Assembly: GCA_023313575.1 (NCBI GenBank)
Contig: JAJTTP010000025.1
Coordinates: 248,001-312,000, forward strand
Reading direction: 5' to 3'
Origin: Eutypella sp. D-1
Lineage: Eukaryota; Ascomycota; Sordariomycetes; Xylariales; Diatrypaceae
DNA: 64,000 bases
This document shows, piece after piece, positions 47,412-58,260 of this stretch (within the stretch, counting starts at the first letter, position 1; every line of letters starts with the position of its first letter). Position numbers and translations under genes: made by a program. Under the pieces are notes generated by a model. It was not told the DNA's origin, ran no database searches, and saw nothing but the letters and a program-made list of their open reading frames with translations.

Positions 47412-50015
47412 ACTACTACAAAGACCATCAAGATGCGTGAGGAGCGTAAGAAGTTGGGATTCTGATTAAGTCGGTATGTAACAGGTAGAGAGGATGTAGC
47501 ATATACCCAAAGTCGGGTGCTAGGGTAGAGAAAGATGCCAAGAAACTTTCGTTTGTAGTTGTAAGCATGAACAAACGGAACTGTAATTCTACGAAACTAG
47601 TGTGAGATAGAGCCTGCATGATACCTGATATCAAACAAGTTGGTGTGTGGTCTGCAGCAATGCAGTATCTTTTCAATCAGATACTGCGTGTCATGATGAA
47701 GCGTTCCCCCAAACTTAGCCGAACCCCTGGCGGAGATGCACAGATAGTGGTTGGCACAACTAAGACTTGGGAAGGGACTACATGATTTTTTAAAATACCC
47801 CATCACGTATATTTTATAAATAAGTAGTTCTATGACGAGAGGCGTGGTTTACAGCTATACTTTTCCAAGAGGCGTGCCTACATTCCAACACGCACGTCCA
47901 CGTAACCAATCATATTCCCAAAAGTCACTCGGGGTCTCATGAATTCTAAGATCTGTTTGCATACGAAAATTTTCTAGGGAGCCAAAAAATCAAAGGCCCA
48001 CAACTGCATGCACGCGAATCAACTGATGGTCACATTGAAATTGTGGAATAATGATTCAAGAGGGGGTGGCTGCTATAGTGGCTGTACTGTGGCTGACCTG
48101 GTGTCACGTGATGATGGTTTGCTCAGCCCTCTCATAAGTAAGGGGCAAGGCCCCTTATATATCTATTAAGGATAGAGTTGAATAAAAATTCAAATTCTAC
48201 TCATACAATGACCCTCCGGCTTCTATCTCTTGCTCTGCACCGAATCCTCTGATAGCCGCTAGTGCCCCCTATTTGAGAACACACCCCCGCCTTGATGGAT
48301 CAGTAAAACGGGACTCTCTCATATTACCAAAAGAACTAATGCCTTTGAAGCAAACCTGAATCAACGATGAAATTAGTATTAGTCGGAGAATATTCTTCGG
48401 GCAATGACCGAGTTTGACTAAATGTCCTGCAAACCCCGTTGTGGTTATGTAGCCGTGAATATGAGGGATACATATGCTGCAAGTATATGGATAATATCCG
48501 AAGGGCTTTTTTTTATGCTTCAATATATACCCCAATACCTGTTACTAGTTACAGACTTGAGTATATACAGGTTGAATGGGCGCCTGCCTTATCAGCTACT
48601 ACTTCCACATGGCTGCCTGGTCCATGCCCATTGCATTTAGACTGGTAGTACCAATCCTGTTGAGACATAACCAACTTCCCCAAGCTTATGTAATTCAAAT
48701 AGGCAGCAGGACATAGCAAGCCCTACTTAAAGTGTAGTCACGAGGGTTCTTGCCGTCGCGTTGTAGTTCTCGTATTTGATTTAATTAAAGATCGCTAAAG
48801 CAATCACAGTGTTTGTATTCACATGACCGGTTGCAACACCACAATCTGCATATAGATTGCGCGTCAGAGGCATACTGTGGAAGCCGATTGATATCGCTGA
48901 GCTGCACAGTGGAAACGCGCCATCCATAATTCACGTCCTGCGTACGGGTTCAGCAAATTTCTACTCAACAGTTCAAGGATTATAACACAGGCACAATGCC
49001 CAGCCATCATATTTTTCGCGCAATGTCTGTCACATGGTGGGATATTGGGATGGATCAAGTTTCGCCGTTGATAGAGATGCCGGCATAAGCAAATTCACGT
49101 GTTATGCATACGATACACCAACAGTATACCTAGCATCCGCGACTGTTGGAATCTTCACCGAAGACTATGGTATAGGACTACACAAAACTGGAGACGTACG
49201 CCTTCCCTGGAAGTATAATATACAGGCATGTAAAGAGCGTTACCACCTTCCAAAATAGCTAGCAGCTCGATACCACTATCATGATACCGCGTTCAGATAG
49301 AAGGTCGAAGTGACAGACCAGAATGATCCGAGAATGATCACTAACTACGGCCTTGGGGGCGCCATCCTTATACATCCTAACGCTTATCCGGACTTAACTT
49401 CTCTGATATACTACATCCGCTCTTGCCTATATAGAACAATCCCACCAGATGAGGCTCAACTAGCCGTGGTACATAGGTACATATTTGAAGTTATACCATA
49501 TCATACCATATCGCCGCAACTTGAAGCTAAAGAACCCAATCGGCGCTAGTATAAAGCAGAATAGGAACGGCAGCTGGACTTTTATAGTTACCTATTGTGT
49601 ATACCACGTATGATATACCATCCTATTCTGGTTCCTATTTTGCAACGGCCTCAATATGGTATCAGCCATATCGTCAAATATGTACCTTGTATCTTTATCC
49701 TCCAATACTAGACCTACTATTTAAACCTCGCTCCCCATATCACCAAACCTTTTATCCCAAATATTTTAACTTCATCTATCATCAACCTATCTTGCGGCTA
49801 CTTGCTCTCTGACACCGCTGGCTGACCTTCAAGTCACACAATCTATATATTCTACACATTCTGTGCCTATCACCGTCCACACAGCAATACGCGTGACGCT
49901 GACAACTCGCACCATTTACTGGGAGCGCCCGTGAGTCTTTCCGTGAACGCTTTCTGCAATGCATCACTAATAACGTGAGCCTCTAGATTCACAGTAAATA
50001 TACCCATCAGAAACA
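47412..50015. other. 2.6 kb divergent region, dynamin / coiled-coil orphan
   Basis: AT-rich spacer. Small open frames at 49034-49258 and 49310-49549 resemble no family and have no support as genes. A tandem ATACCATATC ATACCATATC lies near 49494-49513. Promoters of both flanking genes must be here. Confidence 0.45.
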
Positions 50016-51278
50016 ATGGGCAAGATCATTCAGCCTCTTGCACACCAGCTTCTGCGGGCCCAAGAAGAGATTGACAGGCTCCGAAAGCTGAATTCAGAGC
50101 TGGAGATCAACAACCTGGCTCTCAGAAACCGCTTGGATCGGTATGAAAGAGCCAACACAGACGGCGATTCGAAGACCCGGAGGAGGAGTCAGGATCAATC
50201 ACCTTCACGGCCAACCAAACAATATCAGAAGCCCACCAGAGCCTCTCGTAACCGAGAAGTCAAACACGATGACAACAACCCTAGCCTTCCACCTCACCTG
50301 ACCGTCACCATCCAAGGGACGCATGTAGAGTACAGTGAAGGCTCTATCACCAAGTCCGAGGACATCCGCCTTTGCTGGAATGGGAAGCCGCGATACCAGC
50401 AGAGCACCATATCCAGCGAAAATAAGGAGGTGCCTTCGTGGCAAATAAAAGAAAAACGCGTGAGGTCTTCGTGGGACACCGAGACACTTACAGCACCGAC
50501 TCCCGAGCCAAAGGTTGATGGTTGGTCAACTGGACCCAAACCCCTGGATATCCAGAGCCAAGAGGAGGAGCGACTTAGAGTTGCCCCGGAGTTGACGACG
50601 CTCAGTACACAGTCGCGACTCAAGGACCGACAGTGGCTCGACGGGCCTTCGGGTCACGTCTATATATCTAGCACTACGGGATATCGCCTTCTGTATCGAG
50701 CATTCCGGTTGGCACAGGAAACTTTCCATGCTGCCGCAAGAGACCACTGGCCGAGTGTCTGGAGGAGCCGGAGCTTGTGTGAAGGCCCACAAGAGGTACT
50801 CTTCGGCTTTTCGGAGCTGGAATCCTGTCTTGGACGAAACACTTATCGCCAGAAAGACATCGGGATCGGGACATCCTCGTCAGAAGATGTCTACCAAGCA
50901 GCGCTCGGCATGGTGGACGTACGAAACAACGTGTGTCATTTCGGCGGCAGAGTCTGGAGCGACGTAAAAACCTACGACGACCTCCTGGAGAGATGCCAGG
51001 CATTGGCGGTCACGGTGCAGGACGAGAGGCGATCTTTCAAGATACGAAAGATCAGGGATCTACTACACAAGGAGGCAGACAGGACGTTCGCAGAGATTGA
51101 GGAACTCGGGAGCTTGGCTGCCCTGCCGTGCTCTAAATCGTGGAAACCACACCACGAAACATTATTCCGGCACTTGAGATATCGCATTGCCAAAGTGCAG
51201 GATGGAGACTATGACGAAGGTCTCCCACAAGCAATCAGGAGAGCCGCAGATATATGGGGATGGGGGAACTCTTATTAA
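50016..51278 (+). CDS. Orphan protein of 420 residues with N-terminal coiled coil
   Basis: Unrecognised single-exon protein starting at ATG 50016 (MGKIIQPLAHQLL). Residues about 8-46 form a coiled coil with leucines at heptad spacing (LRAQEEIDRLRKLNSELEINNLALRNRL). A basic, Ser/Arg/Lys-rich stretch (about 50-85) follows, then a low-complexity middle. The C-terminal 200 residues (from about 215) are helical with several Trp (WLDG, HWPSVWR, WGWG) and a compact motif VDVRNNVCHFGGRVW. There is no signal peptide or membrane segment. It is not a bZIP: the basic region follows the zipper instead of preceding it. The C-terminal block looks like a folded domain that might be shared with other fungal hypothetical proteins. 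Function unknown. Confidence 0.7.
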   Translation: MGKIIQPLAHQLLRAQEEIDRLRKLNSELEINNLALRNRLDRYERANTDGDSKTRRRSQDQSPSRPTKQYQKPTRASRNREVKHDDNNPSLPPHLTVTIQGTHVEYSEGSITKSEDIRLCWNGKPRYQQSTISSENKEVPSWQIKEKRVRSSWDTETLTAPTPEPKVDGWSTGPKPLDIQSQEEERLRVAPELTTLSTQSRLKDRQWLDGPSGHVYISSTTGYRLLYRAFRLAQETFHAAARDHWPSVWRSRSLCEGPQEVLFGFSELESCLGRNTYRQKDIGIGTSSSEDVYQAALGMVDVRNNVCHFGGRVWSDVKTYDDLLERCQALAVTVQDERRSFKIRKIRDLLHKEADRTFAEIEELGSLAALPCSKSWKPHHETLFRHLRYRIAKVQDGDYDEGLPQAIRRAADIWGWGNSY

Positions 51279-52401
51279 TTTGGACTATTACACGAAAAGG
51301 AATTGGGAATACACACCCTACCCAAAACATATAATGTGGAGCTAGTCTGAATGAATTGCATCAAGACATTTGCAACTGTACAGTGAATGTAATATGTGAA
51401 TGTTATACTTTTTCCTGCACCGTAATACTAAGTTTCTCGAATGTGTCGATGTTTATCATTTATCTTGAAGTGGCTTTTGTGTTCAAAGCAAGACGCTCCT
51501 TACGAACTGACTGTTACAAGTTCACTAAAGGCTTGGCAGGGGCATGTGGAGGTTGTTCGTCATTATGCTTCTATCCAGATTCTTTTACTTACGGTAGGCC
51601 TGAGATATTCCTGTAAACAATGATATATATATAGCGAAGCTCCTTAATAACCTTTCCCCATATTATAGATGCTAAAGCGGGAGCTTAACGCTGTTAGGCA
51701 AGAACGGAGCTATAAATAGCGGGATATTCCAGTTACTTAAGTAGTTTGGACGGATAATTCCCTGAAATGGCACGGCTCTACGGGTGATTAGAATGACGAT
51801 CTCTCTCCTCTTGCTGCTTAAGTTATCCCGTTAGAGCATTTTCCGTGAAACAGTGTGACGCGTCGTCGACGGGGACTTCGGGCGGAGACCAATGTCCACT
51901 GATCTTCGATTAAGTCCATTGAAGTACGCAACGCATTTGCCAAAGAAGAGGCCGTGCTGTCCAAACTGTCCTTCTTCTTTTCCCGCTTTTATATGTAAAA
52001 CATTCCGTATGCGCGTGACATGCGTAACATTGTGCACGTACAACGGAGTTCCACCAAACTTGAATTCGATCAGATCCATCTTGATTCAATAAGTACCAAT
52101 CTGCCAATCTCCCAGTATCCCGTACTTCCAATGCGCACGCGGTATCTCTCATCCACTTTACCATCTCATTCCCCAGCCGGTTGTTCCTTTCGCTACACTC
52201 TACGACCCGATTGAATATTCAAAGCTTGGGAAGGATAGAGACAGCATAGTCAGTGCCAGGTGCATTGAATCTTCTTTTCAAAATACCTTTTCCTTTTTTT
52301 TTCAAAAAAAAAGAAAAAGGAATTAGATAAAACGGCAAGCAATTGGAACTCTTCGCCTCATCTCCCGTACCAGCCGAACCTCCACAGAACACAGAACAAC
52401 C
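51279..52401. other. Spacer and promoter of the Mpv17-like gene
   Basis: 1.1 kb, AT-rich. Frames between 51831 and 52164 on the minus strand have no family resemblance. It ends with a nearly perfect T9/A9 hairpin at 52286-52320 in the likely leader of the next gene. Confidence 0.5.
52286..52320. repeat. T9/A9 inverted repeat, ~17-bp arms
   Basis: CCTTTTCC followed by nine T, a single C, nine A, then GAAAAAGG. The arms pair over about 17 bp with one mismatch and a one-base loop. It sits about 80 bases upstream of the Mpv17-like ATG, so it would be in the promoter or 5' leader. Confidence 0.7.
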
Positions 52402-53034
52402 ATGCCGTCTCAAATGGTAAAGGCCACTATGGCCGCCACAGCTCTCGCCAGCGTCTCCAACATCCTCGCTCAGTTCCTCGAGGCCTACCGGGACCAGCTT
52501 CCCCTGACCTTCGACCTCGCTAAATTCCTGCGCTTCGTCATCCTCACTCTGATAACCGCGCCTCCGAACTACCACTGGCAGCAGCTACTCGAGCGCACCT
52601 TCCCAGCGCACGAGCGCCGGCCGTCCTCGCCGGTCGACTCAGGCGTGGACGTCGATGCAGAGAAGCAGGAACTAGGCCTCGGCGGTTTCGACGGCGAGGA
52701 AAAGAGGGAGGCCGAGGGGGCCGCGCAGAAGCCGAAATTGAACCTGCGCAACACCATGACGAAGTGGTTCATCGACTGCATCACGCTGGGCGCCATCTTC
52801 AACACGGTCGCATTCTTCATCCTCATGGGCCTGCTGAAGCGGCAGTCCTTCGCCCAGATCGGCCTCAACATCCGCACCGAGACCATCCCCGTCATCGTGG
52901 CCGGTTATAAGATCTGGCCCTTCGCCTCCATCATCAGCTTTAGCTGCGTCCCTGTCGAGAAGCGTATCGTCTTCCTCAACTTTGTCGGTCTCATCTGGGG
53001 CATCTACATGAGTCTAGTCGCCGCGAGGGTCTAG
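52402..53034 (+). CDS. Mpv17/PMP22-family membrane protein
   Basis: Integral membrane protein of 210 residues in the Mpv17/PMP22 family, which resides in peroxisomal or inner mitochondrial membranes and is linked to small-solute channels. Single exon, start ATG 52402. Family marks: TAPPNYHWQQLLERTFP (usual PxxHxWYxxLExxFP pattern) after TM2, TKWFIDCITLGAIFNTVAFF in the mid-region (fungal D-Q/C variant), ETIPVIVAGYKIWPFASIISFSCVPVEKRIVF in the last third, and the terminal NFVGLIWGIYMSLVAA. Roughly four membrane segments can be drawn. An acidic, Ser/Pro-rich loop of about 40 residues (70-112) is inserted between TM2 and TM3, as in several fungal members. Which membrane it is in cannot be read from sequence. 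Confidence 0.9.
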   Translation: MPSQMVKATMAATALASVSNILAQFLEAYRDQLPLTFDLAKFLRFVILTLITAPPNYHWQQLLERTFPAHERRPSSPVDSGVDVDAEKQELGLGGFDGEEKREAEGAAQKPKLNLRNTMTKWFIDCITLGAIFNTVAFFILMGLLKRQSFAQIGLNIRTETIPVIVAGYKIWPFASIISFSCVPVEKRIVFLNFVGLIWGIYMSLVAARV

Positions 53035-55660
53035 TACTTTGGTGGTGGTAATTTCTGTGTTCAAATTCAACCGTGCGATTTTATAGATTCCATGTTTCCG
53101 CATGTTAGTGGGCGGATTTGGCTCCTTATGGTTTGGCTTCCTCCGTAAGTCGCAGGTTTCGCGACGGGGGCAAAACAGGTAGTGGCTATGAACGGGGAAG
53201 AGGGGGCGTCTGGGTTTGATTTGGTCAGTCCCTATTTGTATCGATATTTTTAGGAGTAAATTGTCTTACGATACCTAGGTGGGGGCGTAGAGCCCTTGTG
53301 ATGTATTTCATATCCCTTCCTGTGAAGTGACATTTTACCCGTAATCGCAGATCGCAGAACTCCTTCCCGCCGGGGAAGCCTTATACCTCATTGGCAGTCG
53401 TCCATAATATGAGTAGCTTCACCATCAGTGCGAACCATACAGTTGTGGCTTCTTGGTCGAGACCGGCAGCAAAGTCAGCCGAGGGGCGCCCATCTTTAGT
53501 TATTAGTTTATGCCCTAATGCGTACCACAATAATGGGTCGATATGCCTCAGATCAGGTGGGAATCTGGCTCGAGCTTCCCAAATTCACCAATACAACAAA
53601 TCTCGGTTGTCTAAAATACTTATCTCGCTACGCTCGTACACCTGGCCAAAGCCTCTCGGATTCCGTGGCCTGTGCTCTGAGCTTCTGTAGATTCAATGGG
53701 GAGGGGTAAGATATGCACGCATCATGCCCCTTCTCCTCCCCCGCCAATGTCTCTCCGTCATTATGCGATTTTCAAGAGTATGAGCATAGCACCCTATTCT
53801 ACAACAACTCAGGTCAATATTACTTAGCATTAAGCCCGTCCTTGATACTAGTAGTTGTACTACAGAGCGCATCTATCCGTATCTAGATGCCGAGGCCAAT
53901 TGGGCCGCCCCGTCCTGGCTTGCCCCAAACCCCCTAAAATCGCGGGGAAGACAGCGATAAAATAGTACGCCGTACCGCCCTATCGCCAGTCTTGGCGTTA
54001 CTTACTAGCTGGCTCAATAGCTCTGGACCTTATCCTCCGGTGGATAAGCAACCATTAGATTGACACAAATTTCACTATCTATAACTACCTAAGAACCTGA
54101 GATCTACCCCTACCTAATGGGAAAGTGATGTGTAGTTAGTCAAGAATGGTGACCTTAGAAGTTATAGCTTGAGTATGGCTGAATAACTAGACGATGCATT
54201 GCCTCCTACCATTAGACGTGGGGTTCCTAATCCTAGCCCGGTATGCCATTCCCTAATGAACTTTACTTGCACACAGGTCACGTATGCAGTCATAACCTAC
54301 AATTAACTACGGCTCTTTGAAACTTGTCGTCAATTCTCAAATCTAGGTCACCCGTCTCGGCTTTGGTGTCATTTTGATGAGGAGCTCGTTCCAACCTGGT
54401 TTGACATAGAGTTCTAAAGAGAATGTGCGGCGTCCGTAGAATACCTCGAATTCGATACTACAAGCTTAGAAGAGTGTTCTTAACCTCGTTCTTATCGCGT
54501 TCAATGGAGCATTCTGGATGAGATCCTCATCGTTCGGGCAAACGTCCTTGACTACCCTATCAATGCCGAAACCTCCAGTAGATTGTGGTGAACACAGGGG
54601 CTCTTTCCCGTGGTTTTCCGTACTCGTCTGCGACTCCCGACACAATGGCTTACCATTGGCACAAAAGAGGCGTTGAATTGCTACACGAAAAAAAGGCCGC
54701 CGGTGTAGAAAAAGTTGGAGAGACTTCGGTACGAATCCGGCTGTCGATTACGAACACACGTCATGATAATCCTATGATCTGATCTAGAGCTCGTAGGCGT
54801 GCAAATAGCCATTCGTCAATGGGAAATCCCCATACTGCACATCACGGGCCAAGACGGCCAATACTACTCGGTATGGTTAGGTAACTTAGGTATCTCACCC
54901 CCGCGGACGCCTCGAACATGGCATTTGACTCCATATTCCTGACTACAATACCCCGAACTTGCGGGGAAAACTCCACACACACACCGGGGGCCTACCTGGC
55001 CCCACCGACAATGTGCTATACTCTTTCTTTGCGAGGGGAGCACGGTGTGGACGAGTCAGCAAGATAGCGATTCGCCAAATCGCATGTGACCTGGTTCCCT
55101 CGACGGGCGGGCCATGCTCGTCATTGGACCTGAAAACGTGGCTGTCGAAGGACTTAATTCCGCATCTAGATCTTGGTGCAACCGGCGGGTTGGGAGATCG
55201 AAATGCGTCGGAGACCGTCGAATTCGGGCCCGTCTAGGGCCTCTCGTTTCGCACTAAATCATGGGGTTGCGGGGGTTAGTGGCTGTCTCCCCTAGCTGGC
55301 CTGCTGGCCAAGTTGAGGGGGGCTCTCTGGAGAAGTCTTGGCCGAGATGGCCTTGCACGCATCCGGGCTATGCTCCGACGGTAGCACAGCATGTGGTATA
55401 GACCTATGTATAAGTAAGCTGGAGCCTGGTAAGTAAACAAGCATCGTTGCCAATACAGGCTGGTGGTCATCATGGTCCCTGGCCCAAGCACAGTGGATAC
55501 AGGCGCGCGACTTCAAATAATAAAGACTTTGACGTCCCCTCCCCCAGGTTTGTCTTGCAGGGGTGTGTACGGTGCTCTTCTCCTCTGTCTCCCGTTGAGC
55601 TTCGAACAATCCATCCCCTTTATCCTGTGTCACGTCGCGAATCTCTAGACAGCCGCTGCC
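53035..55660. other. 2.6 kb intergenic region
   Basis: AT-rich then mixed. Contains a GATACCTAGGTG word near 53271. Frames at 53391-53690, 54585-54782 and 54959-55237 look like chance. It should hold the MFS promoter; no TATA box is clear. Confidence 0.45.
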
Positions 55661-57295
55661 ATGGACAACGATGTCGAGAAGGCGCAGGCTCAATTCGAGC
55701 ACCGATCAAGAAGCTCGCAGGAGCAAGAAGTAGCTGTCGTGGAGGAGGAGTTCAGCGTAGCGGAGCAGAAGAGCATCATACGGCGGATCGACTACCGCCT
55801 CGTCACGGCGACTGGGCTACTGTATTGCATCAGTCTCATTGACCGGGTCAACATGTCCTCCGCTAATATCGCGGGCATGGCGAAGGAGTTGCAGCTGGTC
55901 GGCAACCAGTACAACATCGCGTCGCTAGTCTTCTTCGTCACCTACACCGTCTTTCAGCCACCGTCCACCATCATCTGCCGGGCGCTCGGCCCGCGCCTGC
56001 ACATCTCCGCCATCACGCTGTGCTGGGGCGCCGTCGTCGTCGGCATGGCGTTCGTGTCGAGCTTCGGCGCCCTCACCGGCCTGCGCCTGGTCCTCGGCGC
56101 CCTCGAGGCCGGCTTCTTCCCCAGTTGCGTCTACCTTCTGTCGACCTGGTACACCCGATATGAGGTTGGCAAGCGGTACGCATGCTTCTACGTCCTGGGC
56201 TGCGCTGCCTCCGGGTGCTCGGGCATTTTGGCCTACGGTTTGATGCAGCTCAGGGGGAAGGCCGGCCTCAGCGGCTGGCAGTGGATCTTCTTCTTCGAGG
56301 GCCTGCTTACCATCTCTCTCGGTATAGCCGCCTACTGGTGGCTGGTCGGCTTCCCGGACTCCAAGCAGGTGTCCTGGAACTTCCTCAGCCAGAGGGAGCT
56401 CGACTGGGTTGTTAGGCGGGTCGATGCTGATCGCGGAGACTCGAAGACGCCGAAGTTCGAATGGGGAAGATTCTTAGGCGCGGCTGCGGATATCAAGATC
56501 TGGTAAATCATACCCCCCCCCCCCCCCCCCCCGCTTTATCTCGGGTGATTTTATTATTTCTACATAATTACGTTCAGCAGATGACACTAATTTGTCTCTT
56601 TCGACTACCAGGGCCTATGCTTTACAATTCGGCGCCAGTACCACAATTAGTTATGCCCTTGCCTACTTTCTACCGATTATCCTCGTGGAGAACCTGAAAT
56701 TCGAAGTTGGCGTGGCACAGTGCCTTGTCGCTCCCCCATACGCCTTCGCTGGTATCATTATATTTGCGACGGGCTGGCTTGGAGATCGCCTCCACCTGCG
56801 CGGACCGATTATTGCCATCAATATGGTACTGGCTCTTATCGGCCTCCCGATTCTGGGATGGGCCGCTAACCCTTACGTACGGTACTTCGGCATCTTCCTC
56901 TTAACAGCCGGTGCCAACTCCAACGTTCCTGCCGTCATGTCTTACCAAGCCAATAACATCCGTGGCCAATGGAAACGCGCATTCTGCAGTGCAACCATGG
57001 TCGGATTCGGAGGCATCGGCGGCATCGCTGGTACCCTCGTTTTCAGGACCCAGGACGCGCCAACTGGGTATAAGCCCGGTCTGTACGCTTGTATAGCCGC
57101 CGCTCTCCTGATCCTTATCCTCACTGGCCTCTGTGATCTCAAGTTCTACTTCGAGAACAAGAAAGCGGATCGCGGAGAGAAAGAGTTGGAAGCACATGAT
57201 GTACGTTGTAGTAATAATCCCCGCTCGTACTGTGATGGAAGAGTACTAACTATTTGTAGGAGGGCTACGCCCCTGGGTTCCGCTATACCCTATGA
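55661..57295 (+). CDS. MFS transporter, Dal5/allantoate-permease-like (anion:cation symporter)
   Basis: Plasma-membrane transporter of the anion:cation symporter family; members import allantoate, nicotinate, pantothenate, vitamins or dipeptides. Exons are 55661-56502, 56612-57200 and 57260-57295 (488 residues). Intron 1 carries a 20-C tract (GTAAATC...CTACCAG), and intron 2 is GTACGT/TTGTAG. The third exon supplies the usual short end (EGYAPGFRYTL) of this family, which a single long frame would miss. About 12 membrane spans, with LIDRVNMSSANIAGM after TM1 and QLVGNQYNIASLVFFVTYTVFQPPST as in Dal5 relatives. The cytosolic loop motif FPSCVYLLSTWYTRYEVGKR is canonical. Substrate unknown. It converges on the pepsin-fold gene. 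Confidence 0.92.
56513..56532. repeat. Poly-C tract (20 C) inside an MFS intron
   Basis: Uninterrupted 20 C starting about 10 bases after the GT donor of intron 1 of the Dal5-like transporter. The longest homopolymer in the window. Confidence 0.9.
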
Positions 57296-58260
57296 AGCAA
57301 CGAAGGGAAGTGATGTCAGCAATGATGTATATATGTAGTTATGAGTGTAAGCTCCTACGAAGTGAAGGATCCTTAACTAGTAAAGCGGATAGACTATTGG
57401 TAAATACAAACGACGCAAGCTTTTGGTTTCGTGTTTGGCGGTGATCATCAGTGTGATGAAACCAACTGAAATCCTGAGGCTTGAATTGAAGCCGTAACTC
57501 TTGGGCAGCCGATAATGAATATCATGCATATGCTCCTCATCGCTGCGTCACTTGAGACACGATTATCAGTAATTAAGTTCTTAGTAGCGTAAGCAACACT
57601 TAGCTGTAGAATGCTACGTCAGGTCGGCATGTGCTATCTACCTAGTATACTAAGATGGCTTGAAGGAGACCACTGATCGTTTTCGACGTTCCTCACGCTG
57701 ATCAAGAGCTAGATTTCCCCTCTACGATGCCATAATGCATTCCCAAGGGGGAGTAAGCCCATAATATGAACAATTTCCCTAGATAGAGTGGCCACGGCGA
57801 CTAGCATCAATGGTCTCCAGCCGGGTATGCGTTCACTACTCAGCACCCGTAAGACTTACATTACCTGCATTTGGGGCCCGCAGACACGTTCCCATTATGG
57901 GTTTCGAGATATACCATTGTTAGTTTTCAACAATACTGAGGAATTTTTCTCGGCAATTCACTGGCAGAAAGGATATCGTGGGTTGATAGAACCCTAGTTG
58001 GGTATACAACCTGGCCGATAGTGTACCACGTAGGAGCTCATGGGGCTTTCACAGATTGGTGTTGGAGGCACAGGAGACTTTTCTCGTGATGGTACAGCAG
58101 CCGCGCTTTCTGCTTACGGACAAGTCTCATTAACGCTAGCCAAAACATTGTGCTGTCTGCCCAACTCACATCAACGCACCAACGCCGGTGTTTTAACAGA
58201 ATCTAAATCTTTTGTCGCTAACTTGCACGTTAGAGAAAAGTATTGGAAGTACATAAATCA
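57296..58260. other. Convergent spacer, MFS / pepsin-fold gene
   Basis: 1 kb between two 3' ends, no gene or notable motif seen. Short frames at 57788-58294 have no resemblance. Confidence 0.45.
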
